Source: UBA4575 sp002386945 (GTDB taxonomy: Bacteria; Pseudomonadota; Gammaproteobacteria; UBA4575). From it: a stretch of 64,000 bases of DNA. The notes under the pieces are model-generated. The model did not search any database. It worked only from the letters and a program-made list of their open reading frames with translations, and was not told where the DNA came from. The position numbers were made by a program, and so were the translations under genes. Shown here piece after piece: positions 27,134 through 35,606 of the stretch (within the stretch, counting starts at the first letter, position 1; every line of letters begins with the position of its first letter). The DNA is taken from positions 372,001-436,000 of the forward strand of contig CALSUC010000002.1 in NCBI GenBank assembly GCA_943789445.1, read 5' to 3'.

Positions 27134-28219
27134 ATGGCAGATGAAAGAATCATAGAAGCAGATAATATGTCAGGGGAAGACCCTAGTTCTGACCGTGCCA
27201 TACGACCACGCACACTGGCTGAGTATGTGGGTCAGACAAGAGTGCGTGAGCAGATGGAAATTTTCATCTCGGCGGCGAAAGAACGCAAAGAGGCGATGGA
27301 TCATGTCCTGATTTTTGGCCCACCAGGACTCGGTAAAACCACATTATCTAACATCATCGCACAAGAACTAGGTGTCAATATTCGGCAAACATCAGGACCC
27401 GTTCTAGAGAAGGCGGGTGACCTGGCCGCAATCTTGACCAATCTTGAAGAGAATGATGTGTTATTTGTCGATGAAATTCATCGATTAAGTCCGGTAGTGG
27501 AAGAAATTCTATACCCGGCCCTTGAGGACTATCAGTTAGATATCGTCATCGGCGAGGGTCCCAGTGCCCGTTCAATTAAGCTCGATCTACCACCCTTCAC
27601 CTTAGTCGGAGCAACCACACGCGCCGGATTATTAACCGCACCTCTAAGAGACCGTTTTGGCATCGTGCAGCGTCTTGAGTTTTATAGCAGTGAAGAGCTT
27701 AGCGGTATCGTTAGTCGGTCTGCACGTATCCTCGGTGTTGAATTGGCCCCAGAAGGGGGGTGGGAGATTGCCCGTCGTTCGCGTGGTACGCCGCGTATTG
27801 CCAATCGTTTATTACGTCGGGCACGCGACTACGCTCAAGTCAAAGCCGATGGCATTATCAGTAAAGAAGTAGCACAGCAGGCATTAGACATGTTGAGTGT
27901 TGATCAATATGGCTTTGACCAGATGGATAGACGAGTACTACTTGCTGTGATTGAGAAATTTGGCGGTGGCCCTGTTGGCTTAGATAGTTTATCTGCAGCA
28001 GTAGGTGAAGAGCGTGGCACGATTGAAGATGTGATTGAGCCGTATTTAATTTTGAATGGCTTTCTGATGCGTACTCCACGTGGCCGAGTGGCTACCGCAA
28101 ACTGCTATCGACACTTTGGCTTAGCAGTGCCGCAGGCTTTAGAGCAGTTTAAGGTAGAGGCTGATTCATACGTTAATCAGAATGGTGATAGTGCAAAAGA
28201 GCAGGTTGATGGGGAATAG
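27134..28219 (+). CDS. ruvB: Holliday junction DNA helicase RuvB
   Basis: RuvB is the hexameric AAA+ motor of branch migration. The 361-residue product has Walker A GPPGLGKT (62-69), Walker B LFVDEIHRL, sensor 1 (LVGATTRAGLL) and the C-terminal winged helix (QGFLMRTPRGR-like, here NGFLMRTPRGRVA). It starts 9 bases after ruvA. The last bases overlap the predicted ybgC start region. Confidence 0.97.
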   Translation: MADERIIEADNMSGEDPSSDRAIRPRTLAEYVGQTRVREQMEIFISAAKERKEAMDHVLIFGPPGLGKTTLSNIIAQELGVNIRQTSGPVLEKAGDLAAILTNLEENDVLFVDEIHRLSPVVEEILYPALEDYQLDIVIGEGPSARSIKLDLPPFTLVGATTRAGLLTAPLRDRFGIVQRLEFYSSEELSGIVSRSARILGVELAPEGGWEIARRSRGTPRIANRLLRRARDYAQVKADGIISKEVAQQALDMLSVDQYGFDQMDRRVLLAVIEKFGGGPVGLDSLSAAVGEERGTIEDVIEPYLILNGFLMRTPRGRVATANCYRHFGLAVPQALEQFKVEADSYVNQNGDSAKEQVDGE

Positions 28220-28634
28220 CATAGTGCGTAACTACCGTCTGCCTATACGCATTTACTACGAAGATACCGATGCGGGTGGTGTGGTCTATTACGCCAACTA
28301 CCTGAAATTTCTTGAGCGTGCACGGACTGAATGGTTGCGTAGTTTTGGTTTTGAGCAAGATCAATTGCGTGAGCAGGATGGGATTCTTTTTGCCGTTCGC
28401 TCAGTCAATATAAATTATGTGCAAGCAGCACGATTTAATCAGCAGGTAATCAGTTGCGTGGATGACTTCAGCCTGAAGAGAGCAAGTATTGCAGTACAAC
28501 AATCCATTGTTATGCAAGATGGAGGGGCTTCAGTGGTTAATGCTGAAGTTAATATCGTCTGTTTAGATTGCGATAAATTTAGTCCAAAACCTATACCTGA
28601 AAGACTTTACCGAGAGTTACTAGCATGCAAGTAG
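28209..28634 (+). CDS. ybgC: tol-pal system-associated acyl-CoA thioesterase
   Basis: YbgC is a hotdog-fold thioesterase encoded at the head of tol-pal operons. The product has the motif YYEDTDAGGVVYYANYLKF with the catalytic Asp, then ERARTEWLR, as in the 4-hydroxybenzoyl-CoA thioesterase family. ATG 28209 overlaps ruvB by 11 bases; GTG 28224, five bases past the ruvB stop, gives a family-length N-terminus and is about as likely. It overlaps tolQ by 10 bases. Confidence 0.93.
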   Translation: MGNSIVRNYRLPIRIYYEDTDAGGVVYYANYLKFLERARTEWLRSFGFEQDQLREQDGILFAVRSVNINYVQAARFNQQVISCVDDFSLKRASIAVQQSIVMQDGGASVVNAEVNIVCLDCDKFSPKPIPERLYRELLACK

Positions 28635-29335
28635 ACATGAGCGTTTATCACCTGGTAGCCAATGCCAGTATCTTAGTGCAGATTGTGATGCTGATATTAG
28701 TTTTAGCGTCGATTGTTTCTTGGACCATGATCATGAGTAAGTCGCGTGTCTTGCGTCTAGCCAATAAAGAAGCAGCAGGTTTCGAGGATCGCTTTTGGTC
28801 AGGTGCGGATCTGGCAACTCTGTATGAAAAGGTCAGTGCAAAGCGTAGCTTAAATGGCATGGAGCATATTTTTGTTGCTGGCTTTAAAGAATATATCCGC
28901 CTACATAAAAATCGTAAGGTCTCACCTCTCTCGATTAGCGATACTGCACTACGCTCAATGAAGGTAGCACTCTCACGTGAAATCGATTTTCTTGAAAACA
29001 ATTTATCTTTTCTGGCTACGGTGGGTTCGACTAGTCCATACATCGGACTATTTGGCACAGTGTGGGGCATTATGAATTCATTTCGAGCGCTCAGTGGGGC
29101 GCAGCAAGCCACATTAGCAGCGGTTGCCCCAGGTATTGCGGAGGCGCTAATTGCGACTGCCATGGGCTTATTGGCGGCGATTCCAGCGGTGATCGCTTAT
29201 AACCGTTATTCTAATAGTGTCGAGCGATTGATTACGCGTTACGACAATTTTGTTGAGGAATTCACTGGATTACTTCAACGACAAGCAATTACGCGTGAAA
29301 CTGAAACCCCTGAGCCGTTAGTACGGGAAGACTAA
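28625..29335 (+). CDS. tolQ: Tol-Pal system protein TolQ
   Basis: TolQ forms, with TolR, the proton-driven stator that energises TolA in the inner membrane. The 236-residue product has three membrane helices (about 14-36, 137-158 and 172-193) and the conserved TVGSTSPYIGLFGTVWGIM segment. It overlaps ybgC by 10 bases and abuts tolR. An alternative start at ATG 28637 would lose four residues. Confidence 0.96.
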   Translation: MQVDMSVYHLVANASILVQIVMLILVLASIVSWTMIMSKSRVLRLANKEAAGFEDRFWSGADLATLYEKVSAKRSLNGMEHIFVAGFKEYIRLHKNRKVSPLSISDTALRSMKVALSREIDFLENNLSFLATVGSTSPYIGLFGTVWGIMNSFRALSGAQQATLAAVAPGIAEALIATAMGLLAAIPAVIAYNRYSNSVERLITRYDNFVEEFTGLLQRQAITRETETPEPLVRED

Positions 29336-29769
29336 TGGCACGTAACTATAATCGTCGACGTAAGCCTATGGCTGACATTAATGTAGTTCCATACATTGAT
29401 GTCATGTTGGTGTTGTTGGTTATTTTTATGGTGACAGCGCCGATGTTTAATCAAGGGATTGAAGTTAATCTACCTAGTGCTCCAGCTAAGCCGATTGAAG
29501 AATATATGCAGCAAAAGGAGCCCTTTATTGTCTCTGTAGATCAACAGGGGCGTGTTTTTGTGAATAAATTATCAGATCCTAAAAAAGCCTTAAGTCTGCT
29601 TGAGTTTGATCAAATTATGCCGGGTCTATTTAGCCAGTTTGGTGCTCAGACAGTTTATGTTAAAGGTGATGCCGCAGTTGATTATGGTCGTGTAGTTGAA
29701 GTGATGGCCACGATGCAGACAGCTGGCTTTACTTCGATTGGATTGATCACGCAGCCAGAATCAGAGTAA
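29335..29769 (+). CDS. tolR: Tol-Pal system protein TolR
   Basis: TolR is an ExbD-like, single-pass stator subunit. The 144-residue product has one membrane helix starting at VPYIDVMLVLLVIFMVTAP, with the essential proton-carrying Asp22, and a periplasmic domain with VKGDAAVDYGRVVEVM. It shares one base with tolQ (TAATG). Confidence 0.96.
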   Translation: MARNYNRRRKPMADINVVPYIDVMLVLLVIFMVTAPMFNQGIEVNLPSAPAKPIEEYMQQKEPFIVSVDQQGRVFVNKLSDPKKALSLLEFDQIMPGLFSQFGAQTVYVKGDAAVDYGRVVEVMATMQTAGFTSIGLITQPESE

Positions 29770-29776
29770 GCAGTAA

Positions 29777-30670
29777 ATGCTGAAACGACCTTCCTACTTA
29801 TCGCGCTCGGTGATTCTGGCCTTAGCAGTGCATGTGATCTTAGTCTTGGCTTTTACCTTTGGTTTCGACTTCACGCCGGAGAAGCCTCAGCTCGCTTTAC
29901 CGCAGATTGATATCATTAAGGCTGAGATTATCGATGGTGCTGCAATAGAAAAAGCGAAAGCAAAAAAGCTTGCTGAAAAGAAAGCAGTGGAGCGTAAGCG
30001 TCGCGAGCTGGCATTGCGTAAAAAGCGTGCAGCCGAAGAAAAGGTAAGAAAAAAGAAAGCAACCGAGCGACGCGTTAAAGAGAAACATCAAGCTGAATTA
30101 AAACAAGCGAAGAAGGCTAAGCAAGTCGCTGAACAAGCGCGACAAAAGGCTGAGCAAGAGAAACTTAAGGCTGAAAAAAAGGCAAAGCAGTTAGCGGCTA
30201 AGCTGAAAGCCCAAGAAAAAGCACAAAGAAAAGCTGAAGCGGAGGCGGAACAAAGACGATTGAAAGCCGTCTTAGAGCAGGAAGAAGCTGAAATGAAAGC
30301 GCTGGAAGAGCGTAAGCGTAAAGAAGCACAAGCCCAGTTGCGAGAGCAGGAAGAAAAGGTGCGGCAAGCGGCTAGACAACGACAGCTACAATCGATGTTG
30401 GTGCAATATATCGCTGCAATTACTGCAAAAGTTCAGAATCGTTGGAGAAAACCGATTGGGGCTAGTGCTGAGACATTTAGTTGTTATGTTTATGTAATAC
30501 AAAATCCATCCGGTTTCATTCAACAGGTGAAGGTGCTGGAATGCCGAGGTGGTGATGATCAGCTAAAACGTTCGGTTGAAGAAGCGGTATGGAAGTCGGA
30601 TCCACTGCCGATACCAGCCGATCCAGCCTTGTTTGATCGTGAATTGAAATTTAAATTTGAGCCACAGTGA
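29777..30670 (+). CDS. tolA: cell envelope integrity protein TolA
   Basis: TolA links the inner-membrane TolQR motor to TolB and Pal. The 297-residue product has an N-terminal membrane helix (about 10-28), a long Lys/Ala/Glu-rich helical stretch (about 53-200) and a C-terminal domain with AKVQNRWRKP and the Cys pair typical of domain III. It is shorter than the 421-residue Escherichia coli protein because the helical region is shorter. It overlaps tolB by four bases. Confidence 0.94.
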   Translation: MLKRPSYLSRSVILALAVHVILVLAFTFGFDFTPEKPQLALPQIDIIKAEIIDGAAIEKAKAKKLAEKKAVERKRRELALRKKRAAEEKVRKKKATERRVKEKHQAELKQAKKAKQVAEQARQKAEQEKLKAEKKAKQLAAKLKAQEKAQRKAEAEAEQRRLKAVLEQEEAEMKALEERKRKEAQAQLREQEEKVRQAARQRQLQSMLVQYIAAITAKVQNRWRKPIGASAETFSCYVYVIQNPSGFIQQVKVLECRGGDDQLKRSVEEAVWKSDPLPIPADPALFDRELKFKFEPQ

Positions 30671-31968
30671 GGAAGTTGATTGTGCGTAGCTTGTTGTTAA
30701 GTATTGGTTTTATAGTATGCATGATGATGCAGCCAGCGTTTGCGTTGTTAGAGATTGAAATTTCTCAGGGTGTTGAGTCGGCTTTGCCAATCGCAGTAAC
30801 GGCCATATCTAGTGACAGTAGTCCGCAAACTCGCTTAATTACTCAAGTCATCAGTGCAGACCTACATCATAGTGGTTTATTGGGTGTGGTTGAGCGTGAA
30901 CGTTACCCTGATGGTTTGATCAATAAGAAACAAGTTGAGTATCAGCAATGGCGTAATAATGGTATCGAAGCCTTATTAGTTGTGAGCACGCAGCCAATAT
31001 CAGCAGATCAATTTCGAGTTGAGTTCTTTTTATATGATTTAGTCCGTAACAAACGTTCTTTAGCTCATACAGTAAACAGTAATAGCCAGTCGTTACGACG
31101 AGTGGCACATAAGATATCGGACGTCGTCTTTAAAAGTTTAATCGGGATGCGTGGCGCTTTTAGTACACGTATTGCTTATATTACTGAGATGGGGATGGGT
31201 AAAGAGAAGCAATATATCCTGCGGGTGGCAGATGCCGATGGGCATAATCCACGTTCTGTATTTATGTCGAATAAGCAATTAATGTCACCGGTTTGGTCTA
31301 GTAACGGTAGTAAGCTCGCCTATGTTTCGTTTGAAAATGAGCGTTCTGAGATCTTTATTCAGGATATGGCCAGTGGTAAGCGCGAAAAGGTTTCTTCTGC
31401 CCCTGGGCTAAATAGCGCACCCGCTTGGTCACCAAATGATCAGCAACTAGCATTGACGCTGTCACAAGATGGTGACCCTAATATCTATATTTTAGATCTG
31501 CAAAGTGGCAAGAAACGACAAGTAACGAGTCACTATGGCATCGATACAGAGCCAACCTGGAGTGCAGATGGTGATTCTATCTATTTTACTTCTAATCGCT
31601 CGGGTAGCCCGCAGATTTATAAGCTTTCCTTGTCTGGTGGCAAGGTAGAACGTATTAGTTTTAATGGCCGATATAATGCAGCTGCAGCATTATCGCCAAA
31701 TGGCGAACTGCTAGCGATGGTGCATAATAATGGTCAAGGCTATCGAATCGGCGTTTTAAATCTGCGTAATGATAGCTTTCATGTGATTACTGACGGTGGT
31801 TTGGATGAAGCACCTAGTTTTGCGCCTAATGGCAGCATGATAATATTCTCGACACGCCGCAGCGGTAGCACGATACTGTCAGCTGTTAGTGCCGATGGTC
31901 GAGTGCAGCAGCAATTTCGGTTGCAAGCTGGAAAAGTGCGAGAGCCGACTTGGTCGCCTTTTCGATAA
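30667..31968 (+). CDS. tolB: Tol-Pal system beta-propeller protein TolB
   Basis: TolB is the periplasmic protein that binds Pal and is pulled off it by TolA. The 433-residue product starts at GTG, has a signal peptide cleaved after AFA near residue 26, a TolB N-terminal domain and then WD40-like beta-propeller repeats (SPVWSSNGSKLAYVSF, APAWSPNDQQLALTLS, EPTWSADGDSIYFTS and more). Length is standard. Confidence 0.96.
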   Translation: MRKLIVRSLLLSIGFIVCMMMQPAFALLEIEISQGVESALPIAVTAISSDSSPQTRLITQVISADLHHSGLLGVVERERYPDGLINKKQVEYQQWRNNGIEALLVVSTQPISADQFRVEFFLYDLVRNKRSLAHTVNSNSQSLRRVAHKISDVVFKSLIGMRGAFSTRIAYITEMGMGKEKQYILRVADADGHNPRSVFMSNKQLMSPVWSSNGSKLAYVSFENERSEIFIQDMASGKREKVSSAPGLNSAPAWSPNDQQLALTLSQDGDPNIYILDLQSGKKRQVTSHYGIDTEPTWSADGDSIYFTSNRSGSPQIYKLSLSGGKVERISFNGRYNAAAALSPNGELLAMVHNNGQGYRIGVLNLRNDSFHVITDGGLDEAPSFAPNGSMIIFSTRRSGSTILSAVSADGRVQQQFRLQAGKVREPTWSPFR

Positions 31969-32008
31969 ATTTGGTATTTTGATTGAGCATTTGGACTGAG
32001 GTATGGAT

Positions 32009-32542
32009 ATGAAACATTTTCGTTATTTATTTCCCCTATTGATCACCGGGTTTTTGGTTGCCTGTAGCGGTAATCAAGTAAAACCTAATGATACTGAGGC
32101 GAATGCTTCAGGGGCTTCATCTAGTTCTCGGGCCTTAGATTCTGAGTCTTCATCTGTCGGGATCGAAGATCAGCAGGGTGTTATGTTAGACGCGCTTGAT
32201 GATCCAGCAAACCCACTCTCTGTGCGTATTATTTATTTTGAATATGATAGTGCTGAAGTGAATCAAGACTCTTTAGATGCAGTGCGTAGCCATGGCCAAT
32301 ATCTGAGTGTCAATGAGAACCGGATGTTACGACTGGAAGGCCATGCTGATGAGCGTGGAACACGAGAATATAATTTAGCACTCGGTGAATCTAGAGCGAA
32401 GACAGTGCGTGACTTATTGATCTTAGAAGGGGCGCAGCCAGGGCAGATTGAGATTGTTAGTTTTGGTGAAGAGCGTCCGGCAGTTCTCGGGTCAGATGAA
32501 GCTTCATTACAAAAAAATCGTCGTGCAGAGATTGTATATTAA
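32009..32542 (+). CDS. pal: peptidoglycan-associated lipoprotein Pal
   Basis: Pal is an outer-membrane lipoprotein binding peptidoglycan through its OmpA-like domain. From ATG 32009 (177 residues) the lipobox is LVAC with Cys19 as the lipidated residue; the OmpA domain contains YFEYDSAEVN and LEGHADERGTREYNLALGE. ATG 32009 is preferred over ATG 32003 because GAGG then lies 7 bases upstream rather than one. A Ser-rich linker follows the lipobox. Confidence 0.95.
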   Translation: MKHFRYLFPLLITGFLVACSGNQVKPNDTEANASGASSSSRALDSESSSVGIEDQQGVMLDALDDPANPLSVRIIYFEYDSAEVNQDSLDAVRSHGQYLSVNENRMLRLEGHADERGTREYNLALGESRAKTVRDLLILEGAQPGQIEIVSFGEERPAVLGSDEASLQKNRRAEIVY

Positions 32543-33745
32543 GTGATGGTTTCAATGATGCCAGATCAAATTAAATCGATATTGTATGTCTTCCTGCTAG
32601 GCATGGGCTTGTTTGTTTCTATTGCACATGCAGCGCCAAAAGCGACACAAGCACAAGTTGATGCTCTTCAGGTGGAAGTGCGGTTATTGCAGCAGCAGAT
32701 TGAGCAGCAAAGTAAGGTGGACCTCAGTGCGGGCTTACATCTTATACAAAGACGACTGCAGAACATGGAGCGTGAATTACAAGATTTGCGTGAATCTAAC
32801 CAACGTCTACGGCGTCAGTTATCCAAGCTGGAAGATCGGCAGCGTGGTACGAATTCAGGGGTGGTGCAAGCCCCGCGTAATCCTCCAGTAACAAATTCTA
32901 ATAACAGTAATTCGGTATTCTCTTCTTCGGAATCTAAAACTCCTATGTCTGTTGATTGGGCCTCCGTGGTTGACCCAGATTCAACCTTAAGTAATGAGCA
33001 GGTGGAAACATCAGGTCATATGACTGAAAGTGATGCTGAGCAGTCTGAGTTGTCAGTAAGAAGCGATGATCAAGTTAGCCCAGCAGTGGTTCAAGATGGA
33101 ACCAAGCAAGAGGCTGTCAGCACGATAGAGCCAGTTGTGAATGCGGAGAAACAAATATCACAGGGTGTTGATGCTGAAGTGGCAATAGATGGCGCAGTTG
33201 TGGTGAAGCAGCAGGAACAAGTTGTTGAGCAGTCTGTAGACAAAGAAAATATAGATAAGGCAACAGCTGAGCAGCAGCAAGACGTGATTGAAAATAGCGA
33301 TAAAGCCATATCAGGGTCAAAAGTAGCGGCCAGTGTCATGCGGGAGACGCAAGATTCTAGTGAAACCACCAACGCCTACCGTGATGCTTTCTTGTTGTTG
33401 AAACAAGGACGTTATGCTGAGTCTATTGAAGCTTTCCAACAGTTTCTGAGTGGTTATCCGAATAGTAAATATACTGCTAATGCACAATATTGGTTGGCGG
33501 AAGCAGTCTATGCCAGAAAACAATACGATCAAGCATTGATTGAGTTTACTAAGGTGATCGAAGACTATCCTCTGAGTAGTAAGGTGTCTGATGCGCGTCT
33601 GAAAGTGGGGTATACCTTCTATGAATTAGGCCGCTGGAAAGAAAGTCGTGAAATCTTAACGCAGCTACGATCTGAACTGCCTGATAGTACTGTTGCAGGC
33701 TTAGCACAGCAGCGTTTAGAACGGTTAGAACGCGAAGGCAGGTAA
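32543..33745 (+). CDS. cpoB: cell division coordinator CpoB (YbgF)
   Basis: CpoB coordinates peptidoglycan synthesis with Tol-driven outer-membrane constriction. The 400-residue product has a signal peptide (cleavage after AHA near residue 30), an N-terminal coiled coil (about 35-100) and C-terminal TPR repeats (about 278-395; YRDAFLLLKQGRYAESIEAF). Between them lies an unusual acidic, Gln/Val/Ser-rich segment of about 170 residues, so the protein is far longer than the 263-residue Escherichia coli form. The start is GTG or the next ATG. Confidence 0.9.
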   Translation: MMVSMMPDQIKSILYVFLLGMGLFVSIAHAAPKATQAQVDALQVEVRLLQQQIEQQSKVDLSAGLHLIQRRLQNMERELQDLRESNQRLRRQLSKLEDRQRGTNSGVVQAPRNPPVTNSNNSNSVFSSSESKTPMSVDWASVVDPDSTLSNEQVETSGHMTESDAEQSELSVRSDDQVSPAVVQDGTKQEAVSTIEPVVNAEKQISQGVDAEVAIDGAVVVKQQEQVVEQSVDKENIDKATAEQQQDVIENSDKAISGSKVAASVMRETQDSSETTNAYRDAFLLLKQGRYAESIEAFQQFLSGYPNSKYTANAQYWLAEAVYARKQYDQALIEFTKVIEDYPLSSKVSDARLKVGYTFYELGRWKESREILTQLRSELPDSTVAGLAQQRLERLEREGR

Positions 33746-33750
33746 CGTTA

Positions 33751-34404
33751 GTGGTTGTTGAAGTTATCAGGCTCCGCATCAGTGAAATCTTCTTCTCGCT
33801 GCAAGGTGAAACTCGAACGGTAGGTCTACCGACTACATTTGTGCGTTTAACGGGCTGTCCGTTGCGCTGTCATTACTGTGATACCAGTTACGCCTTCTCT
33901 GGTGGTGACTGGATGACCCTTGATGAAGTGGTGACCCAAGTCACGGCCAATTCGGCTAAGCATGTCACCGTCACAGGTGGCGAGCCTCTAGCTCAACCAA
34001 GCTGTATTCCATTATTAACAGCGCTTTGTCAGTTAGGTTATGAGGTGTCTTTAGAAACCAGTGGCGCCATAGATATTGCTGCGGTCGATAAACGAGTGAT
34101 GAAAGTGATGGACTTGAAGACTCCAGCCTCGGGTGAGAGTGATAAGAATCTTTGGTCTAATCTCAAATACCTAACTACTAATGATCAAATCAAATTTGTC
34201 ATTTGTAATGAGTCAGACTACGAATGGTGTAAGGCACAAATTCTCGAGCATAAACTCGAACAGCTGTGTGAAGTGCTGTTATCTCCTAGCCAAGATGAAT
34301 TGTCTCCTACCGTGCTTGCTGATTGGATCTTGCGTGATCAATTAAACGTTCGCTTTCAACTACAATTACATAAGGTGTTATGGGGTGATGAGGCTGGTCG
34401 ATGA
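33751..34404 (+). CDS. queE: 7-carboxy-7-deazaguanine synthase
   Basis: QueE is a radical SAM enzyme making 7-carboxy-7-deazaguanine in the queuosine pathway. The 217-residue product has SEIFFSLQGE at the N-terminus and the Fe-S cysteines Cys36-x3-Cys40-x2-Cys43 (CPLRCHYC), then VTVTGGEPLAQ. It starts at GTG five bases after cpoB and is followed by queC; placement behind tol-pal is typical of gammaproteobacteria. Confidence 0.95.
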   Translation: MVVEVIRLRISEIFFSLQGETRTVGLPTTFVRLTGCPLRCHYCDTSYAFSGGDWMTLDEVVTQVTANSAKHVTVTGGEPLAQPSCIPLLTALCQLGYEVSLETSGAIDIAAVDKRVMKVMDLKTPASGESDKNLWSNLKYLTTNDQIKFVICNESDYEWCKAQILEHKLEQLCEVLLSPSQDELSPTVLADWILRDQLNVRFQLQLHKVLWGDEAGR

Positions 34405-34422
34405 TGTTGCTAGGGAGTGCTT

Positions 34423-35115
34423 ATGACTGCGCTTGGTGAAAAAGCAGTCGTTCTGTTGTCAGGTGGCCTTGATTCAATAACGGCATTGGCTATTGCGCAA
34501 GAGCAAGGCTATCAATGTTATGCCTTAAGTTTTCGTTATGGTCAGAGGCACTCAGCTGAGCTTAATGCGGCGAGTAGGATAGCTGAGCAAGCCGGTGTGT
34601 TGGAGCACCGAATCTTTAACCTAGATCTTAGTCTATTTCATAGCTCTGCCCTGACTAATCATGAGTTGCCGGTACCAGAGGCTGAAAAACCAGGTATACC
34701 GCCGACCTATGTGCCTGCACGTAACACAATCTTTCTATCTGTCGCTATGGGTTGGGCAGAAGTGCTTGCTGCTAGACATATCTTTACCGGCGTTAACGCG
34801 GTTGATTATTCGGGCTACCCTGATTGCCGTCCAGAATTTATGCTAGCCTTTCAGGATATGGCTAATTTAGCGACCAAAGAAGCGGTTGAAGGGCGTCATA
34901 TCACATTACATAGTCCACTGATTAGTTGGAGCAAAGCCACAATAATTCAGCGGGGGCAGCAATTAGGGCTGGATTATGCCGAAACTGTTTCCTGTTATCA
35001 GGCCGATGCTAATGGACTTGCCTGTGGTCGTTGTGATTCTTGCCGTTTGCGTCGAGAAGGGTTTAACGAGGCTAAACTGCCGGATCCAACGCGTTATCAG
35101 CTACCTTTATCCTAG
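34423..35115 (+). CDS. queC: 7-cyano-7-deazaguanine synthase
   Basis: QueC converts 7-carboxy-7-deazaguanine to preQ0 using ATP and ammonia. The 230-residue product has the PP-loop LLSGGLDSITAL near residues 11-22 and the zinc ligands Cys191, Cys201, Cys204 and Cys207 near the C-terminus. ATG 34423 lies 6 bases after TAGGGA; a GTG two codons upstream is in frame. Confidence 0.95.
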   Translation: MTALGEKAVVLLSGGLDSITALAIAQEQGYQCYALSFRYGQRHSAELNAASRIAEQAGVLEHRIFNLDLSLFHSSALTNHELPVPEAEKPGIPPTYVPARNTIFLSVAMGWAEVLAARHIFTGVNAVDYSGYPDCRPEFMLAFQDMANLATKEAVEGRHITLHSPLISWSKATIIQRGQQLGLDYAETVSCYQADANGLACGRCDSCRLRREGFNEAKLPDPTRYQLPLS

Positions 35116-35138
35116 AGGATAGGGGATAGACGGAAGAT

Positions 35139-35155
35139 TGCACCAAATTAGTGCG
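35139..35155. promoter_or_regulatory. dyad TGCAC-N7-GTGCG
   Basis: TGCAC (35139-35143), seven bases (CAAATTA), then GTGCG (35151-35155). The arms match except the outermost pair. It has the same arm and spacing as the dyad at 35408. The regulator is unknown. Confidence 0.4.
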
Positions 35156-35407
35156 TATCCATAGTTTTTATATAGTATATTTAAATAACCTTTATGCTGA
35201 TTTTTCCTTAAATCACCCATTAACACATGAAAATCGAATCTAATTACAAAAAATGAACCATTTAAATAGCTTTCTCTTCAAATCTATCCATACCATTATC
35301 AATTAGATCGATTCTAAATAGACTCTTGTGACTTTTATCAATAAATCAATGAAATTAACCTTAAGGTTTATGTGGTTTATTTTGGTGCATTTCTTTATTT
35401 CCATTAA

Positions 35408-35424
35408 TGCACTATTTAGGTGCA
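35408..35424. promoter_or_regulatory. dyad TGCAC-N7-GTGCA
   Basis: A perfect dyad: TGCAC (35408-35412), TATTTAG, then GTGCA (35420-35424). It lies about 200 bases before the transporter start. Its left arm also pairs with GTGCATT at 35385, giving an alternative hairpin. Confidence 0.45.
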
Positions 35425-35566
35425 ATAGTAATGGAGGGGGGTATGCTGTGTTCACGGGTGATTTTTATCGGGCTAGCTCATGATCTTGTCGACGTTTATC
35501 AGCGCTTGTTTTGGAAGCGATCCTCGATGTTCGATAGATGTTCACATTTAAGAAAAAATCGAGTGC

Positions 35567-35575
35567 TGCTATACT
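35567..35575 (+). promoter_or_regulatory. extended -10 promoter of the transporter gene
   Basis: TGC-TATACT forms an extended -10 box (35570-35575 is the hexamer). A weak TTTAAG -35 lies 17 bases upstream at 35547-35552. The transporter ATG is 32 bases further on. Confidence 0.5.
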
Positions 35576-35606
35576 TGCTCGCTAACGAAAATTTCAAGGT
35601 TACCGC

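Larger units (their letters stand above)
35116..35606. other. 491-base AT-rich regulatory gap
   Basis: This gap between queC and the sulfur transporter is markedly AT-rich. It contains two dyads of the form TGCAC-N7-GTGC (35139-35155 and 35408-35424), an inverted repeat GTGCATT/AATGCAC (35385-35391 and 35406-35412), and an extended -10 promoter at 35567. I find no recognisable gene; a 70-codon open frame at its end is treated as spurious. Confidence 0.65.

Noticed and set aside
28648..29163. 171-codon frame antisense to tolQ, and other long antisense frames
   Set aside because: They mirror well-supported genes on the other strand and have no recognisable motifs; treated as shadows.
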